A stretch of DNA of 64,000 bases from Sphingobacterium sp. UBA5670 (GTDB lineage Bacteria > Bacteroidota > Bacteroidia > Sphingobacteriales > Sphingobacteriaceae): NCBI RefSeq assembly GCF_002420705.1, contig NZ_DIIM01000002.1, forward strand, positions 1 to 64,000, read 5' to 3'. How positions within the stretch are numbered: the first letter of the stretch is position 1; each line of letters starts with the position of its first letter. Shown piece after piece: positions 8,735 through 17,532 of the stretch. The translations under genes and the position numbers were made by a program. Under the pieces are notes generated by a model, which saw nothing but the letters and a program-made list of their open reading frames with translations, did not search any database and was not told the DNA's origin.

Positions 8735-9328
8735 CTAGCTTTTGATCTCCCGATCAATCATTTCGCGCATTTTATCGATGACAATTGCTAAATCTTTTCC
8801 TCTTCCGGTAATTTTTGAAAGCAAAATTCCGCCCTCGATCATCGCTATAAATGTAATGGCGTAATTTTCAGCAGAAACATTTTGCTTAAATTCTCCATTT
8901 GATATTCCTTCCTCCAGAATCAGGATTAAACGCTGACGCCAGAGGTCAAATGAACGTCTGACTTTTGGCGTTAGGAAAGATAAAGAATCATCTGCTTCAA
9001 CCGCAGCATTCATCATTGGACATCCACCAGAAGCCGCAATGGATTTAAAGTTATCTTTATAAAAATCCAGGAAAGACAATAGTTTTTTTAGTGCTGTTTT
9101 TTGCTGTGTAATCTGCTCATTAACGGCCTCTGCTATTTTTTTGCTCTGATAACTATAGACATGAATGGCCAGGTCGTCCTTATCTTTAAAATTACCATAG
9201 ATACTTCCCTTGGTTAAACCGGTAGCTGTGGTGATATCTGACAGGGAAGTAGCAAAGTAACCTTTTTTATTAAAGATTGGGGCCGTTTTTTCAATAATGA
9301 ACTGTCGGGTCTGCTCTGCTTTTGACAT
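8735..9328 (-). CDS. TetR/AcrR family transcriptional regulator
   Basis: A 197-residue protein with an N-terminal TetR HTH (about residues 10-55, with ATGLTKGSIYGNFKDKDDL) and a helical ligand-binding C-terminal half with a GGCPMMNAAVEADD segment (about 101-114), as in many TetR proteins with a reactive or structural Cys. It is upstream of fabF on the same strand and may repress both itself and fabF through the shared palindromes. The ligand is unknown; a fatty-acid or electrophile signal would fit the context but is not shown. Confidence 0.88.
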   Translation of the reverse strand: MSKAEQTRQFIIEKTAPIFNKKGYFATSLSDITTATGLTKGSIYGNFKDKDDLAIHVYSYQSKKIAEAVNEQITQQKTALKKLLSFLDFYKDNFKSIAASGGCPMMNAAVEADDSLSFLTPKVRRSFDLWRQRLILILEEGISNGEFKQNVSAENYAITFIAMIEGGILLSKITGRGKDLAIVIDKMREMIDREIKS

Positions 9329-9350
9329 AATTATTCCACGTATTTTGATG

Positions 9351-9376
9351 CAAATATAAAAAATACTTTTTGGTAT
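9351..9376 (-). promoter_or_regulatory. TetR gene promoter with embedded operator
   Basis: On the minus strand TATATTTG (9351-9358) is a perfect -7 box, 22 bp upstream of the start codon. The palindrome ATACT-N4-GGTAT (9363-9376 on the plus strand) lies in the spacer just upstream, where a bound repressor would block polymerase. No clear -33 TTG was found. Confidence 0.5.
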
Positions 9377-9414
9377 ATTATTAATTTATTTGCTGTGTTT
9401 TTAGCAGGGCTGCT

Positions 9415-10041
9415 TTATTTCTTTTTCATGATGCGATATGTACAACGCGGAGCGCTGTCTATCATGTATTCCGTTCTGCTGATCACATAGGCCGGACCGA
9501 TCAATTGTTGGAAATTATTTAGTTCTGAACGGCAAAATCCCTGACACTCAGTTGCCGCTGCACATATTGGACAATGATTTTCAATGAGAAGATAATGGTC
9601 ACTTTCTTTTCTCCATTCCGCCATATAGCCTTCCTCAGTTCGTTTTGCGGCGATAACCTCAAGTTTTTTTTCAATAGATTCTATATTCAATAATGCCTCG
9701 GTGTACTTGTGATATACCTTCGACTCCCGGTCACTGATAAGTAAATCTAAAGCATTCTCGCCAAGCACTTGTTTAATCGATTGTAACAACTGTACCGTAA
9801 TGTCAGCGTGACTATCCGGAAATCTTGCCATGCCCTGTGCAGACAGACTGTAGTAAGTCGAAGGACGGCCTATACCTTCGCTTCGGCTGTTGGAGACGAT
9901 CAGGTTCTGATTTGCAAGGTTCAATAAGTGTTTACGGGCACCTTCTTTTGTTATCGCCAATTCTGTTGCGATCAAAGCTGCTGTGGCTTCTCGGCGCATT
10001 TTTAAGAACATTAATATTCGATCAGCTGGACTTTTCTGCAT
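9415..10041 (-). CDS. SufR-like Fe-S cluster transcriptional regulator
   Basis: A 208-residue protein with an N-terminal winged HTH (about residues 5-70) and a C-terminal Cys motif. Visible cysteines are C157, C160, C166, C170 and C200, so C157-X12-C170-X29-C200 resembles the C-X12-C-X27/28-C cluster ligands of SufR; the HCPI and CRSEL contexts also match. SufR proteins are Fe-S-sensing repressors that bind CAAC-N6-GTTG. Such a motif is perfect in the divergent sodA promoter and nearly perfect just before this gene. I infer that this protein represses sodA and itself while its cluster is intact and is released under oxidative stress. No suf genes are in the window. Confidence 0.8.
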   Translation of the reverse strand: MQKSPADRILMFLKMRREATAALIATELAITKEGARKHLLNLANQNLIVSNSRSEGIGRPSTYYSLSAQGMARFPDSHADITVQLLQSIKQVLGENALDLLISDRESKVYHKYTEALLNIESIEKKLEVIAAKRTEEGYMAEWRKESDHYLLIENHCPICAAATECQGFCRSELNNFQQLIGPAYVISRTEYMIDSAPRCTYRIMKKK

Positions 10042-10045
10042 TTGA

Positions 10046-10083
10046 CAATAAAAAAGTTGTTTTATAGACTATCAGCAAAGGTA
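10046..10083 (-). promoter_or_regulatory. Promoter and imperfect SufR-type operator of the regulator gene
   Basis: On the minus strand TACCTTTG (10076-10083) matches the -7 box. Downstream, in the expected 5' untranslated region and 4 bp before the start codon, lies CAAT-N6-GTTG (10046-10059 on the plus strand), one base from the SufR consensus CAAC-N6-GTTG. This fits autoregulation by a roadblock or by covering the ribosome-binding region. Confidence 0.5.
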
Positions 10084-10151
10084 GTGTTTTTATTTTTTGT
10101 ATTAAAATAGGCGACAAGCAATGGTTTTGTGTTTTTAATTTATTTTTATGA

Positions 10152-10204
10152 CTTTAATAAAACAACTTAATGGTTGTTTTATTAAAGCGAATTCTCTAGT
10201 TTTG
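10152..10204 (+). promoter_or_regulatory. sodA promoter with perfect SufR-type palindrome
   Basis: A 15-bp arm, CTTTAATAAAACAAC (10152-10166), is followed after TTAATG by its exact reverse complement (10173-10187). The core is CAAC-N6-GTTG, the SufR consensus. The TTG inside the GTTG half (10174-10176) is the -33 element: exactly 20 bases later comes TAGTTTTG (10197-10204), a -7 box. Operator and promoter therefore overlap. A start codon at 10148 lies inside or before this control region and is not the sodA start. Confidence 0.72.
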
Positions 10205-10228
10205 ACTTATCATAAAAACAATAAAACT

Positions 10229-10855
10229 ATGTACAAATTTCAATTACCTCAGTTACCATATGCCTATGCGGCGCTTGAGCCTTATTTTGATCGTGAGACC
10301 ATGACGATTCATCATCAAAAGCATCATCAAGCCTATGTCGACAATCTCAATAAGGCATTAGAAGGAAAGGAAAGCGAAGCCGGCGAATTATCGGATATTT
10401 TGGGAAAGGTCAGCGAATACGGTCCAGCGGTCCGCAATAATGCCGGCGGTCACTTTAACCACACGTTATTTTGGGAAATTTTATCGCCCAATCCAAAAAC
10501 GGCACCCACAGGAAAATTAGCGGACGAAATAAACGCAGCCTTCGGTTCTTTGGATCAGCTCAAAGCCCAGATAAAAAATGCAGGACTTGGGCAATTTGGT
10601 TCGGGCTGGTCATGGCTTTATGTGAAGTACTCCGGTGCTTTGGATGTAGCAGCCACTCCAAATCAGGATAATCCGTTGATGGATACTCAATTGACCAGCA
10701 GAGGTTTCCCTATTTTAGGGGTCGATGTCTGGGAGCATGCTTACTATTTGAAATATCAGAATAAAAGGGCTGACTATTTGGATGCATTTTGGTCACTTTT
10801 GGATTGGTCTGTTGTGGAACAAAAATATGAGGCGGTAATCGCTAGTTTGGTGTAA
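10229..10855 (+). CDS. sodA: Superoxide dismutase, Mn type
   Basis: A 208-residue cytoplasmic SOD that converts superoxide to peroxide and oxygen. Metal ligands H28, H78, D166 and H170 are visible. Q146 in NQDNPLM and the AGGH segment before H78 are the pattern of Mn- rather than Fe-enzymes, though cambialistic activity cannot be excluded. The ATG at 10229 gives the normal length; upstream in-frame starts fall in the operator. It is the first gene of an operon with a DUF2480 protein (8 bp gap) and an FMN reductase, divergent from a SufR-like regulator. Confidence 0.95.
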   Translation: MYKFQLPQLPYAYAALEPYFDRETMTIHHQKHHQAYVDNLNKALEGKESEAGELSDILGKVSEYGPAVRNNAGGHFNHTLFWEILSPNPKTAPTGKLADEINAAFGSLDQLKAQIKNAGLGQFGSGWSWLYVKYSGALDVAATPNQDNPLMDTQLTSRGFPILGVDVWEHAYYLKYQNKRADYLDAFWSLLDWSVVEQKYEAVIASLV

Positions 10856-10862
10856 AGACGAC

Positions 10863-11354
10863 ATGTTTGTAAACAAAGTTGAAAACACGGGCATATTGGC
10901 CTTAGATCTGATTGATTTTAAGACCAATCTGACGATCGAAAGCTTTGATATCAAAGCATTGCTTTATCAAGAGGCTATCGTCAGAGAAAAGGAATTTAGA
11001 GAAGCTTTGGCCGCAGTGGATTGGTCCGTTTTTGCGAATAAAGCCGTTGCCATCAGCTGTTCTGTCGATGCAATTATCCCGCCTTGGGTCTACATGACCC
11101 TAGCGGAGAAACTTCATCCTATTGCAGGTTATTACGATTTTAAGGATGTGGAGGCGCTGGCTATAGATCTATGGAGGCAGACTTTGCAATCGATGGATTT
11201 ATCGCATTTTCAGAACCAAAAAGTTGTTGTACGGGCCCGTCCGGATATCCCGCCATCACTTTATATGTTAGCAACAGAACGTTTGGTTCCGATTGTACAA
11301 ACGTTGATGTATGGTGAGGTGGGCATGCCTAAAGTTATTTTTAAAAAAAAGTAA
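10863..11354 (+). CDS. DUF2480 family protein
   Basis: A 163-residue soluble protein of the DUF2480 family, which is found in Bacteroidota and has no established function. No catalytic motif is recognisable; the sequence has two related halves with a similar pattern (LAAVDWSVFANKAVAISCSVDAIIPPWVYM against MDLSHFQ... VVVRARPDIPPSLYM; only short parts are quoted), each with D-x-I-P-P followed by a Y-M pair. That suggests an internal duplication. It starts 7 bp after sodA and 6 bp before the FMN reductase, so a role in redox stress or metal handling is plausible but unproven. Confidence 0.8.
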   Translation: MFVNKVENTGILALDLIDFKTNLTIESFDIKALLYQEAIVREKEFREALAAVDWSVFANKAVAISCSVDAIIPPWVYMTLAEKLHPIAGYYDFKDVEALAIDLWRQTLQSMDLSHFQNQKVVVRARPDIPPSLYMLATERLVPIVQTLMYGEVGMPKVIFKKK

Positions 11355-11360
11355 AATATA

Positions 11361-11915
11361 ATGAAAGCATTGATATTTAATGGTGCCTTGGAAAGAAGGC
11401 AAGAATCTACATCAGGAAAACTTTCGAATTATTTTTCCGAAAAATTGAACCAGATAGGCATCGATAACACGATTTTTAATCTAGCTGACAGCGGGATACC
11501 TTTATTTGATCTGAGTCTCAACCGCGTGCCTAATGCAGTAAAGATTATGAATAACTTATTTCTTGAAGCAGATGTACATTTTTGGCTGTCTCCTTTATAT
11601 CACGGAAGTATTCCCGGCGTCATGAAAAACTGTCTGGACTGGCTAGAAGTGAGTGCCCAGAACAAACCTGCTTATCTAACGGACAAACATATTGGACTGG
11701 TTTGCTGGGCCGATGGTGTACATGCACTGCAAGGGATCAATGCTATGGATGCGATCGCAAAATCACTTCGCGCCTGGACATTGCCCTTTAGTGTCCCTAT
11801 GATGAAATCGGCGCTTTTTGAGTCCGATAATCCAAATATGCTTTCTTCGGCCTATCAGTGTAAGCTGGATTTGCTGATCGATATTGCAACGAAAAAGAGC
11901 AGTGCATATCGTTGA
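11361..11915 (+). CDS. NADPH-dependent FMN reductase family protein
   Basis: A 184-residue flavodoxin-like protein. It shows the family's FMN-binding pattern: an N-terminal FNGALERRQESTSGKL loop and the LSPLYHGSIPGVMKNCLDWLE motif (about residues 76-96). Such enzymes transfer electrons from NAD(P)H to flavin, quinones or other acceptors. As last gene of the sodA operon, before a strong terminator, it is probably part of an oxidative or quinone stress response. Substrate unknown. Confidence 0.87.
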   Translation: MKALIFNGALERRQESTSGKLSNYFSEKLNQIGIDNTIFNLADSGIPLFDLSLNRVPNAVKIMNNLFLEADVHFWLSPLYHGSIPGVMKNCLDWLEVSAQNKPAYLTDKHIGLVCWADGVHALQGINAMDAIAKSLRAWTLPFSVPMMKSALFESDNPNMLSSAYQCKLDLLIDIATKKSSAYR

Positions 11916-11949
11916 AAAACGCCTCCCAAGCTATCGGGAGGCGTTTTTT
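11915..11949 (+). terminator. Rho-independent terminator of the sodA operon
   Basis: AACGCCTCCC (11918-11927) pairs with GGGAGGCGTT (11936-11945), followed by a run of T. An A-run before the stem also allows it to work on the other strand. No gene was seen between here and 12267. Confidence 0.9.
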
Positions 11950-12267
11950 TTTAAGGTGAAATGTGTTAGCTGGATATAAATACATTAGCCTATCCGTATG
12001 TTGGCAATTAATTTCAAAAAAGTAGAAGAATGTCTTTAGCAATTCATCGCGGAGATATATCTTTGTTTTTTGGACCCGCCGTTTGATTATGCGTTTTCCG
12101 GCCTATATTTTCTACTGTCGGCTTTGATGAAGTCTGATTGGCGGCGAATTTAGACGTAGATAGAAGTCTTGAACCAACATAAGACTTTCCGTATACATAT
12201 TATGAAACCATAGGCTGAAAAGGCCCCATTTAGTTTAATTGTTTAAATGATATAAGATATTGGATTA

Positions 12268-14235
12268 ATGATGTTTCAGTTGAAAGAGTTAATGAGGATA
12301 ATTGCATTTTTTATAGTATACTTTATTATACATGCTGCAGCTGCCCAGAGTTTCCTGCCATTGGATGAGAACAAATATCGAACTGATGCAGAAAAACTAT
12401 TGATGACAAGTTCGGATGACAGTGTAAAAGCCATGCAATGTTTTTATTTGGCAGATTACTATAGATTTAGAGATACAGCTAAATTTTGGGATCATATGCG
12501 AAAGGGGGAGCGTTTGGCCGCACCATTCCGGAGCTTACAGGCAATGGGAACGCTTTATAAAAGCTATTATTATGGTCAATTTCTGGATAGTAAAAACGCT
12601 GGAATTGAAGCCCAAAGATGTGTAGACCTGCTTGGAAATACGCAAAAGCCCTTTCAGCAGGGACTTTTGGCCAAAGCATGGTATAATCTGGGCCTGATTC
12701 GATTTCCTAAAAAAGGATTTGCTGATTTTCTGGATATCCTCAATGGGAAGTGCCTGCCATACGCCAAAGCACATGATCCCATCATGGAAGGTAGTATAAA
12801 TACGATGATCGGCATGACATTTATGTCATCCAACCAGCTTGCAAAAGCTGATGAATACCATCAATTGGCGATCAAACAGCTCGAACAGCAACCACCGAGT
12901 GCTGCACTGGTTGTGGCTTATCTCAACGCCGTCAGCAATTATTGCTATCAAGTCAAATCCAAAGAAGCAAGAGCATTGTTGGACAAGGTCAAACTGCTGT
13001 TGAAAGATTATCCAAGTTCTTCCCAATTGCCCAATTACTATTACAACGAGGCCCTTTACTTTACGACAAAACAGAACACCGATGAAGCACTTCGCTTATT
13101 GGATATCGGGTTGGATTGGTCGGTGAAAATGAACAATTGGAAATTATTCCAGATGATGCGGTTCAGAAAGTTTAATGTGTATCTCCTGCAGAAAAAGTAT
13201 GCCGATGCTAAACTGCAGTTGGAAGAAATCGTAAAAAATGGCTTATTGACCCGAGATCTTTATAATAGTAAAATTGTGTATAGTCAACTCGCGAGTGTAA
13301 ATGAGCTAATGGGTAATTATCAGGATGCACTGAAGATGTCAACTATGGCAAATAAACTATCCGATAGCATTCAGAAGGTGCAATTGCTGGAAAAAATGAA
13401 TGAGATGGAGACGAAGTATAAGACTGTTGAAAAAGAAAAAGAGATTCTGAATCTGCGCGCAGAAAAGGACCGGAACCAATTTCGGATTTTTCTAGTTTTG
13501 GGTATTGCCATTTTGCTTTTCTTTATTGTGTTATTTGTTGCTTTTTTCTATAGAAAACAGCGGAAGCTCAATACACAGATACAGCTCAACCACGAAATTG
13601 TATTGGAGAAACTGGAAAAGGAAAAGCAACTGCAAATTTCGGAATCTATGCTCAAGGGGGAGGAGCAGGAGAGGCAACGCATTGCTCAGGATCTGCACGA
13701 TAGCATAGGTGGCATGTTGACAGGGTTAAAATTCAAGATTGCCGGCGACGTAGCAAAGAGTACACTCTTGGCGGATGAGGTACCTCAAAAGCTGAATGAC
13801 ATTTTAGGAGAAGTAAGGCGGATATCACATAATCTGATGCCCGAATCGTTGCGTCAGTTTGGATTGATAGCAGCCTTGGAGCAGTTGTGCGTGGCGATGA
13901 AAAATAGTCAAGTTTCGATCCAGTTTGAGAATTATGAACCTGAATTGAATGTGGATTTTCAAAAAGGATTGGCCATATACCGAATTGTTCAGGAAGCCAT
14001 TTCAAACGCACTAAAGTATGCAAATGCAGATGCGATTATTGTTCAGGTAAGTAAATCGGAAGAAATATTGCATATACTCGTGGAGGATAATGGCAAAGGC
14101 TTCGATTCCTCTGTATTAAATTATGGATTGGGGTTAAATAATATGGTAAATAGGGTTAAATGGATCAATGGATCAATTGACATTCAGAGCAAGCTCGGAT
14201 CCGGAACCCAAATCGAGATTGGTGTAACTGTGTAA
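12268..14235 (+). CDS. TPR-containing sensor histidine kinase (HisKA_3)
   Basis: A 655-residue membrane kinase. Order: signal peptide ending near AAAAQ, tetratricopeptide-type helical repeats (about residues 40-370), a coiled coil, one membrane segment (about 410-430, RIFLVLGIAILLFF), a HisKA_3 dimerisation region with the phosphoacceptor His in AQDLHDSIGGML, and a C-terminal HATPase with the N box (EAISNALKYA), G1 box (EDNGKGFD) and G2 box (GLGLNNM). The LuxR-type response regulator starts 12 bp downstream and is its probable partner. The signal is unknown. Confidence 0.92.
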   Translation: MMFQLKELMRIIAFFIVYFIIHAAAAQSFLPLDENKYRTDAEKLLMTSSDDSVKAMQCFYLADYYRFRDTAKFWDHMRKGERLAAPFRSLQAMGTLYKSYYYGQFLDSKNAGIEAQRCVDLLGNTQKPFQQGLLAKAWYNLGLIRFPKKGFADFLDILNGKCLPYAKAHDPIMEGSINTMIGMTFMSSNQLAKADEYHQLAIKQLEQQPPSAALVVAYLNAVSNYCYQVKSKEARALLDKVKLLLKDYPSSSQLPNYYYNEALYFTTKQNTDEALRLLDIGLDWSVKMNNWKLFQMMRFRKFNVYLLQKKYADAKLQLEEIVKNGLLTRDLYNSKIVYSQLASVNELMGNYQDALKMSTMANKLSDSIQKVQLLEKMNEMETKYKTVEKEKEILNLRAEKDRNQFRIFLVLGIAILLFFIVLFVAFFYRKQRKLNTQIQLNHEIVLEKLEKEKQLQISESMLKGEEQERQRIAQDLHDSIGGMLTGLKFKIAGDVAKSTLLADEVPQKLNDILGEVRRISHNLMPESLRQFGLIAALEQLCVAMKNSQVSIQFENYEPELNVDFQKGLAIYRIVQEAISNALKYANADAIIVQVSKSEEILHILVEDNGKGFDSSVLNYGLGLNNMVNRVKWINGSIDIQSKLGSGTQIEIGVTV

Positions 14236-14247
14236 ATAGGCGGAGTC

Positions 14248-14871
14248 ATGAAGATAATTGCAGTGTTAGACGATCATCCCTTATTGTTGGAAGGAGTTGT
14301 TTCTTTTCTCAATAATCAGGATGGGTATCGGGTATATCCTTTTTTGGAAGAGGTATCATTGATTGAATTTCTAAATACAACCAAAGTTGACCTGTTGCTG
14401 ATGGATATGCAGCTTTTGAATATCAGCGGAGTGGAGGTCTGTGCACAGGTAAGGAAGCTGTTCCCTATGATTCCCATTGTCGCGTTAAGTAACCTGGCCG
14501 ACGGCAACCTTATTTTTCAGTTTATGCAGGCTGGAGGAAATGGCTATATTTTAAAGGACGTGTCCAACGGGGAGTTTCTGGACTGTGTGCAGCTGGGGCT
14601 CGAGGGCAGAGAAGCCATCTGTGATCGTGCAAAAGAATTATATACCGGTGCAGTTTCTACGATGAAGAGCCTTCCCCGGCTTACACAGCGTGAAAAGGAG
14701 ATTTTGATCCTGATCTCAAATGGTCTTACGACGAATCAGATCGCTGAACAGCTGTTTTTAAGTCCAGTTACCGTGGAAACACATCGACGCAATCTATTGA
14801 CTAAATTTAAAGTAAAAAACATGATAGAACTTGTCCAGCTTGCGCTGAAACATAAACTATTGGGACTGTAA
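14248..14871 (+). CDS. LuxR/NarL family response regulator
   Basis: A 207-residue protein with a receiver domain (about residues 1-120; acidic DDHP near the start, phosphoacceptor Asp in LLMDMQ, Lys in ILKDVS) and a C-terminal LuxR HTH (about 140-205, LTQREKEILILISNGLTTNQIAEQL). A GGAG ribosome-binding site precedes its ATG. It is paired with the upstream TPR kinase and converges with cydB, 14 bp away. The targets are not evident. Confidence 0.93.
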   Translation: MKIIAVLDDHPLLLEGVVSFLNNQDGYRVYPFLEEVSLIEFLNTTKVDLLLMDMQLLNISGVEVCAQVRKLFPMIPIVALSNLADGNLIFQFMQAGGNGYILKDVSNGEFLDCVQLGLEGREAICDRAKELYTGAVSTMKSLPRLTQREKEILILISNGLTTNQIAEQLFLSPVTVETHRRNLLTKFKVKNMIELVQLALKHKLLGL

Positions 14872-14885
14872 TAAGAAACGATTAC

Positions 14886-15962
14886 TTAGTGTTCGCCATA
14901 ACCTACGTCATCCAGTTTACCTTTGAATACCCTGAACTGGATGATGAAATAGGCTACCACCAAAATAGCTGCAAACATAAACCAACCTAAACCGACCGAA
15001 AGACCATATTCATGTGCCGCGGCATTTTGAATAGTCAAGGAAGGATTTACGCCATTTGTCGAAGGTAACAATATGGGGAACATGGACGCAACAGTGGTCG
15101 CAAAACTACCTAGTATAAAAAGTGATGAAAATAAAAATCCAGTACCATCTCTTTTAAATGTTCGGATCCAAAATTGGCCAAGCAATCCGACTGTTGCGAT
15201 AAGCGGAAATATCCAAAGCCAATAATGATTTTGAAGATTGTTTAAGGAGATGGGTTTTACATAGTGCCATACGTACGCCGATAGCATGACGAGAATAAGC
15301 AGGACAAAGTTGAGTTTAAAAATAATATTTTTTAATCTAGCATTGAGTGTGCTGGATGTTTTCAGGATTACCCATCCTGCACCGTGAATTGTTAAGGTAA
15401 CTACGGCAACCAGACCTAATATAATAGTGAACCAGTCTATAATGCCTTGATGCTGGGCTAAAGGGTCAAATGTTGGGTTCCAAAGTGCTAAGAAGAAATA
15501 ATGAGGTTCTTGCGTCGATACACCATTTTCCACCATACCCAGGTTGACTCCCCGGACGACATTTCCTAGGGCAGCGCCAAAAAAAAGTGCGAGCAATAAG
15601 CTTGCTAGTCCAAAGGCTCTGTCCCATAATGCTTCCCAGAGGCGGTGGTGAACCTGACCCCGCAGCTCGAGACTTATCGCTCTAAAAATAAGCAGCCATA
15701 ATACAAGCATGAGTGGTAAGTAGAATCCACTGAACGAAGAAGCGTAGAGTGTAGGAAAAGCAAAAAATAATACCCCTCCGGAAGCAATGAGCCATACTTC
15801 ATTGGCATCCCAAAATGGTCCAATGGAATTTGTTACAGCTTTTTTTTCCTGTTCGGTCTTAGCGAAGAACAGATGGACAATTCCCGCCCCAAAATCGTAC
15901 CCATCGAGTACGATATAAATTCCCAGCATGAAAGTTAATACGATAAACCAGAATATTTCCAT
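14886..15962 (-). CDS. cydB: Cytochrome bd ubiquinol oxidase subunit II
   Basis: A 358-residue, multi-pass inner-membrane protein of CydB type, beginning MEIFWFIVLTFMLGIYIVLD and carrying the family's GYDFGAG motif and FWDANEVWL segment. With CydA it forms the high-affinity quinol oxidase used at low oxygen, and it may also aid peroxide and sulfide resistance. It follows cydA by 6 bp. No cydX-like ORF was recognised. Confidence 0.95.
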   Translation of the reverse strand: MEIFWFIVLTFMLGIYIVLDGYDFGAGIVHLFFAKTEQEKKAVTNSIGPFWDANEVWLIASGGVLFFAFPTLYASSFSGFYLPLMLVLWLLIFRAISLELRGQVHHRLWEALWDRAFGLASLLLALFFGAALGNVVRGVNLGMVENGVSTQEPHYFFLALWNPTFDPLAQHQGIIDWFTIILGLVAVVTLTIHGAGWVILKTSSTLNARLKNIIFKLNFVLLILVMLSAYVWHYVKPISLNNLQNHYWLWIFPLIATVGLLGQFWIRTFKRDGTGFLFSSLFILGSFATTVASMFPILLPSTNGVNPSLTIQNAAAHEYGLSVGLGWFMFAAILVVAYFIIQFRVFKGKLDDVGYGEH

Positions 15963-15968
15963 AGCTAA

Positions 15969-17306
15969 TTAGGTTAATGCAACTGTCGTTTCAGGACCTT
16001 TTCTAATAATTTTTAGGACTAACATCAAGAAGAGCAGTCCCAGGAGAATATATAATCCGACGAAACCCAGAAAGGTAAATAAGGTGTTGCCGGAAGATAC
16101 GGTAGGTGAGACCCCGTCGACCATCCGCATTAAATTATAGACGAGCCAGGGCTGCCGTCCGAGCTCTGCCGTATACCATCCGGCGGTATTGGCGATGTAG
16201 GGAAAAGGGATCATAAACATGATGATCCATAATAACCACTTGGTTTGATAGAGCTTGTTCCGCCAGAGCAAAAGAGCCCCAAGAACCATAATTCCAATAA
16301 ATATTGTACCCAGACCGACCATAATATGATAACTGTAATACAACCCCGGCACGTTGGTTGGATGCAGAGACTGATCAAACTCATTTAATCCTTTAATTTC
16401 TGCATCCCAGCGTTGATAAGTGAGGAAACTTAATACGTTCGGTACCGCTATTTTATTGTCCAATTTTTTATTTTCCATGTCCGGCTGGCCAATCAGAATA
16501 ATCTCTGATCCACCTTTTTCGGTTTTGAAAATCCCTTCCATGCCAGCGAATGCTGCGGGCTGGTATTTAACCACATTTTTGGCGGCAAGATCTCCCGTAG
16601 GAAATGCAAGCATCACCGAGGAGATTGCACCAAAGATGACACCGCTTTTAACGAATATCTTCCCAAATTTACTATGCTTGTCACTTAGTAGATAAAACGC
16701 GCCGATAGAAGCAACGAAAAATGAGCTAGTCACCAATGAGGCGGCTTGATTGTGGAGATAGGAGGGCCATAGCCAAGGATTGCTAAATAGTGAACTGAAG
16801 TTGTTGAGGACAAACTTGCCATTTTCGAGTATTTCATACCCAACGGGATGCTGCATCCAGGAGTGGGTGGCAATAATCAGAAAGCCGCTGGCCCAAGATC
16901 CAATAAAAACCATGAGCCCAGATAAAAAATGGAGCTTATGCCCGAGCAACTTCTCTCCAAAAAGAAACATCCCCAGAAATGACGACTCCAGAAAAAAGGA
17001 AAACATGCCTTCCATGGCTAACGTCTGTCCAATAATCCCACCGGTAAGTTCAGAAAATTTGGCCCAGTTGGTGCCAAATTGAAACTCCATCGGAATACCC
17101 GTTACAACACCCATGGTGAAATTCAGCGCAAAGATTTTCATCCAAAATTTTGAAGCATGGTTGTAATCTTCGTTTTGTGTTTGCAGAAATTTCCATTTGA
17201 AATAGACGATCATGAGGGATAAACCCATGGTCAATTGGGGGAATAAATAATGGAATGTAATTGTAAAAGCGAACTGAAGCCGATTATAGAGAATCATATC
17301 TTCCAT
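15969..17306 (-). CDS. cydA: Cytochrome bd ubiquinol oxidase subunit I
   Basis: A 445-residue, multi-pass protein. The N-terminal LQFAFTITFHYLFPQL holds the heme b595 His; SWMQHPVGYE holds the b558 His; the ELGRQPW segment near residue 380 is the family signature. The periplasmic Q loop is of the short type, since the protein is well below the length of the E. coli enzyme. It oxidises menaquinol and reduces oxygen to water. It is the first gene of cydAB; the 226-bp divergent gap to the cytochrome-like gene at 17533 should hold both promoters, but no perfect box was identified. Confidence 0.95.
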   Translation of the reverse strand: MEDMILYNRLQFAFTITFHYLFPQLTMGLSLMIVYFKWKFLQTQNEDYNHASKFWMKIFALNFTMGVVTGIPMEFQFGTNWAKFSELTGGIIGQTLAMEGMFSFFLESSFLGMFLFGEKLLGHKLHFLSGLMVFIGSWASGFLIIATHSWMQHPVGYEILENGKFVLNNFSSLFSNPWLWPSYLHNQAASLVTSSFFVASIGAFYLLSDKHSKFGKIFVKSGVIFGAISSVMLAFPTGDLAAKNVVKYQPAAFAGMEGIFKTEKGGSEIILIGQPDMENKKLDNKIAVPNVLSFLTYQRWDAEIKGLNEFDQSLHPTNVPGLYYSYHIMVGLGTIFIGIMVLGALLLWRNKLYQTKWLLWIIMFMIPFPYIANTAGWYTAELGRQPWLVYNLMRMVDGVSPTVSSGNTLFTFLGFVGLYILLGLLFLMLVLKIIRKGPETTVALT

Positions 17307-17532
17307 GGATCCGAAGTTTTGGTTAAAAGACAGTTAAATATAGCCATTTTATTTGCGTATATATCCATGAAAAGTTTTATTTTTTGATAAAAAAGCTGGA
17401 TTTCTGCTGATTTCTGTCCTGATTGTAAAATATGAAAGCCAACCGAAGCAATCCATCACTGTAATCTCTTTTTTATCTTATCTTCGTCCAAATTTTAAGA
17501 TAATGGCGGAAGGGTAGAAGAGCATTAGGGAA

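Noticed and set aside
10148..10228. Upstream ATG as the sodA start
   Set aside because: It would add 27 residues unlike any SOD and lies before the promoter and operator.
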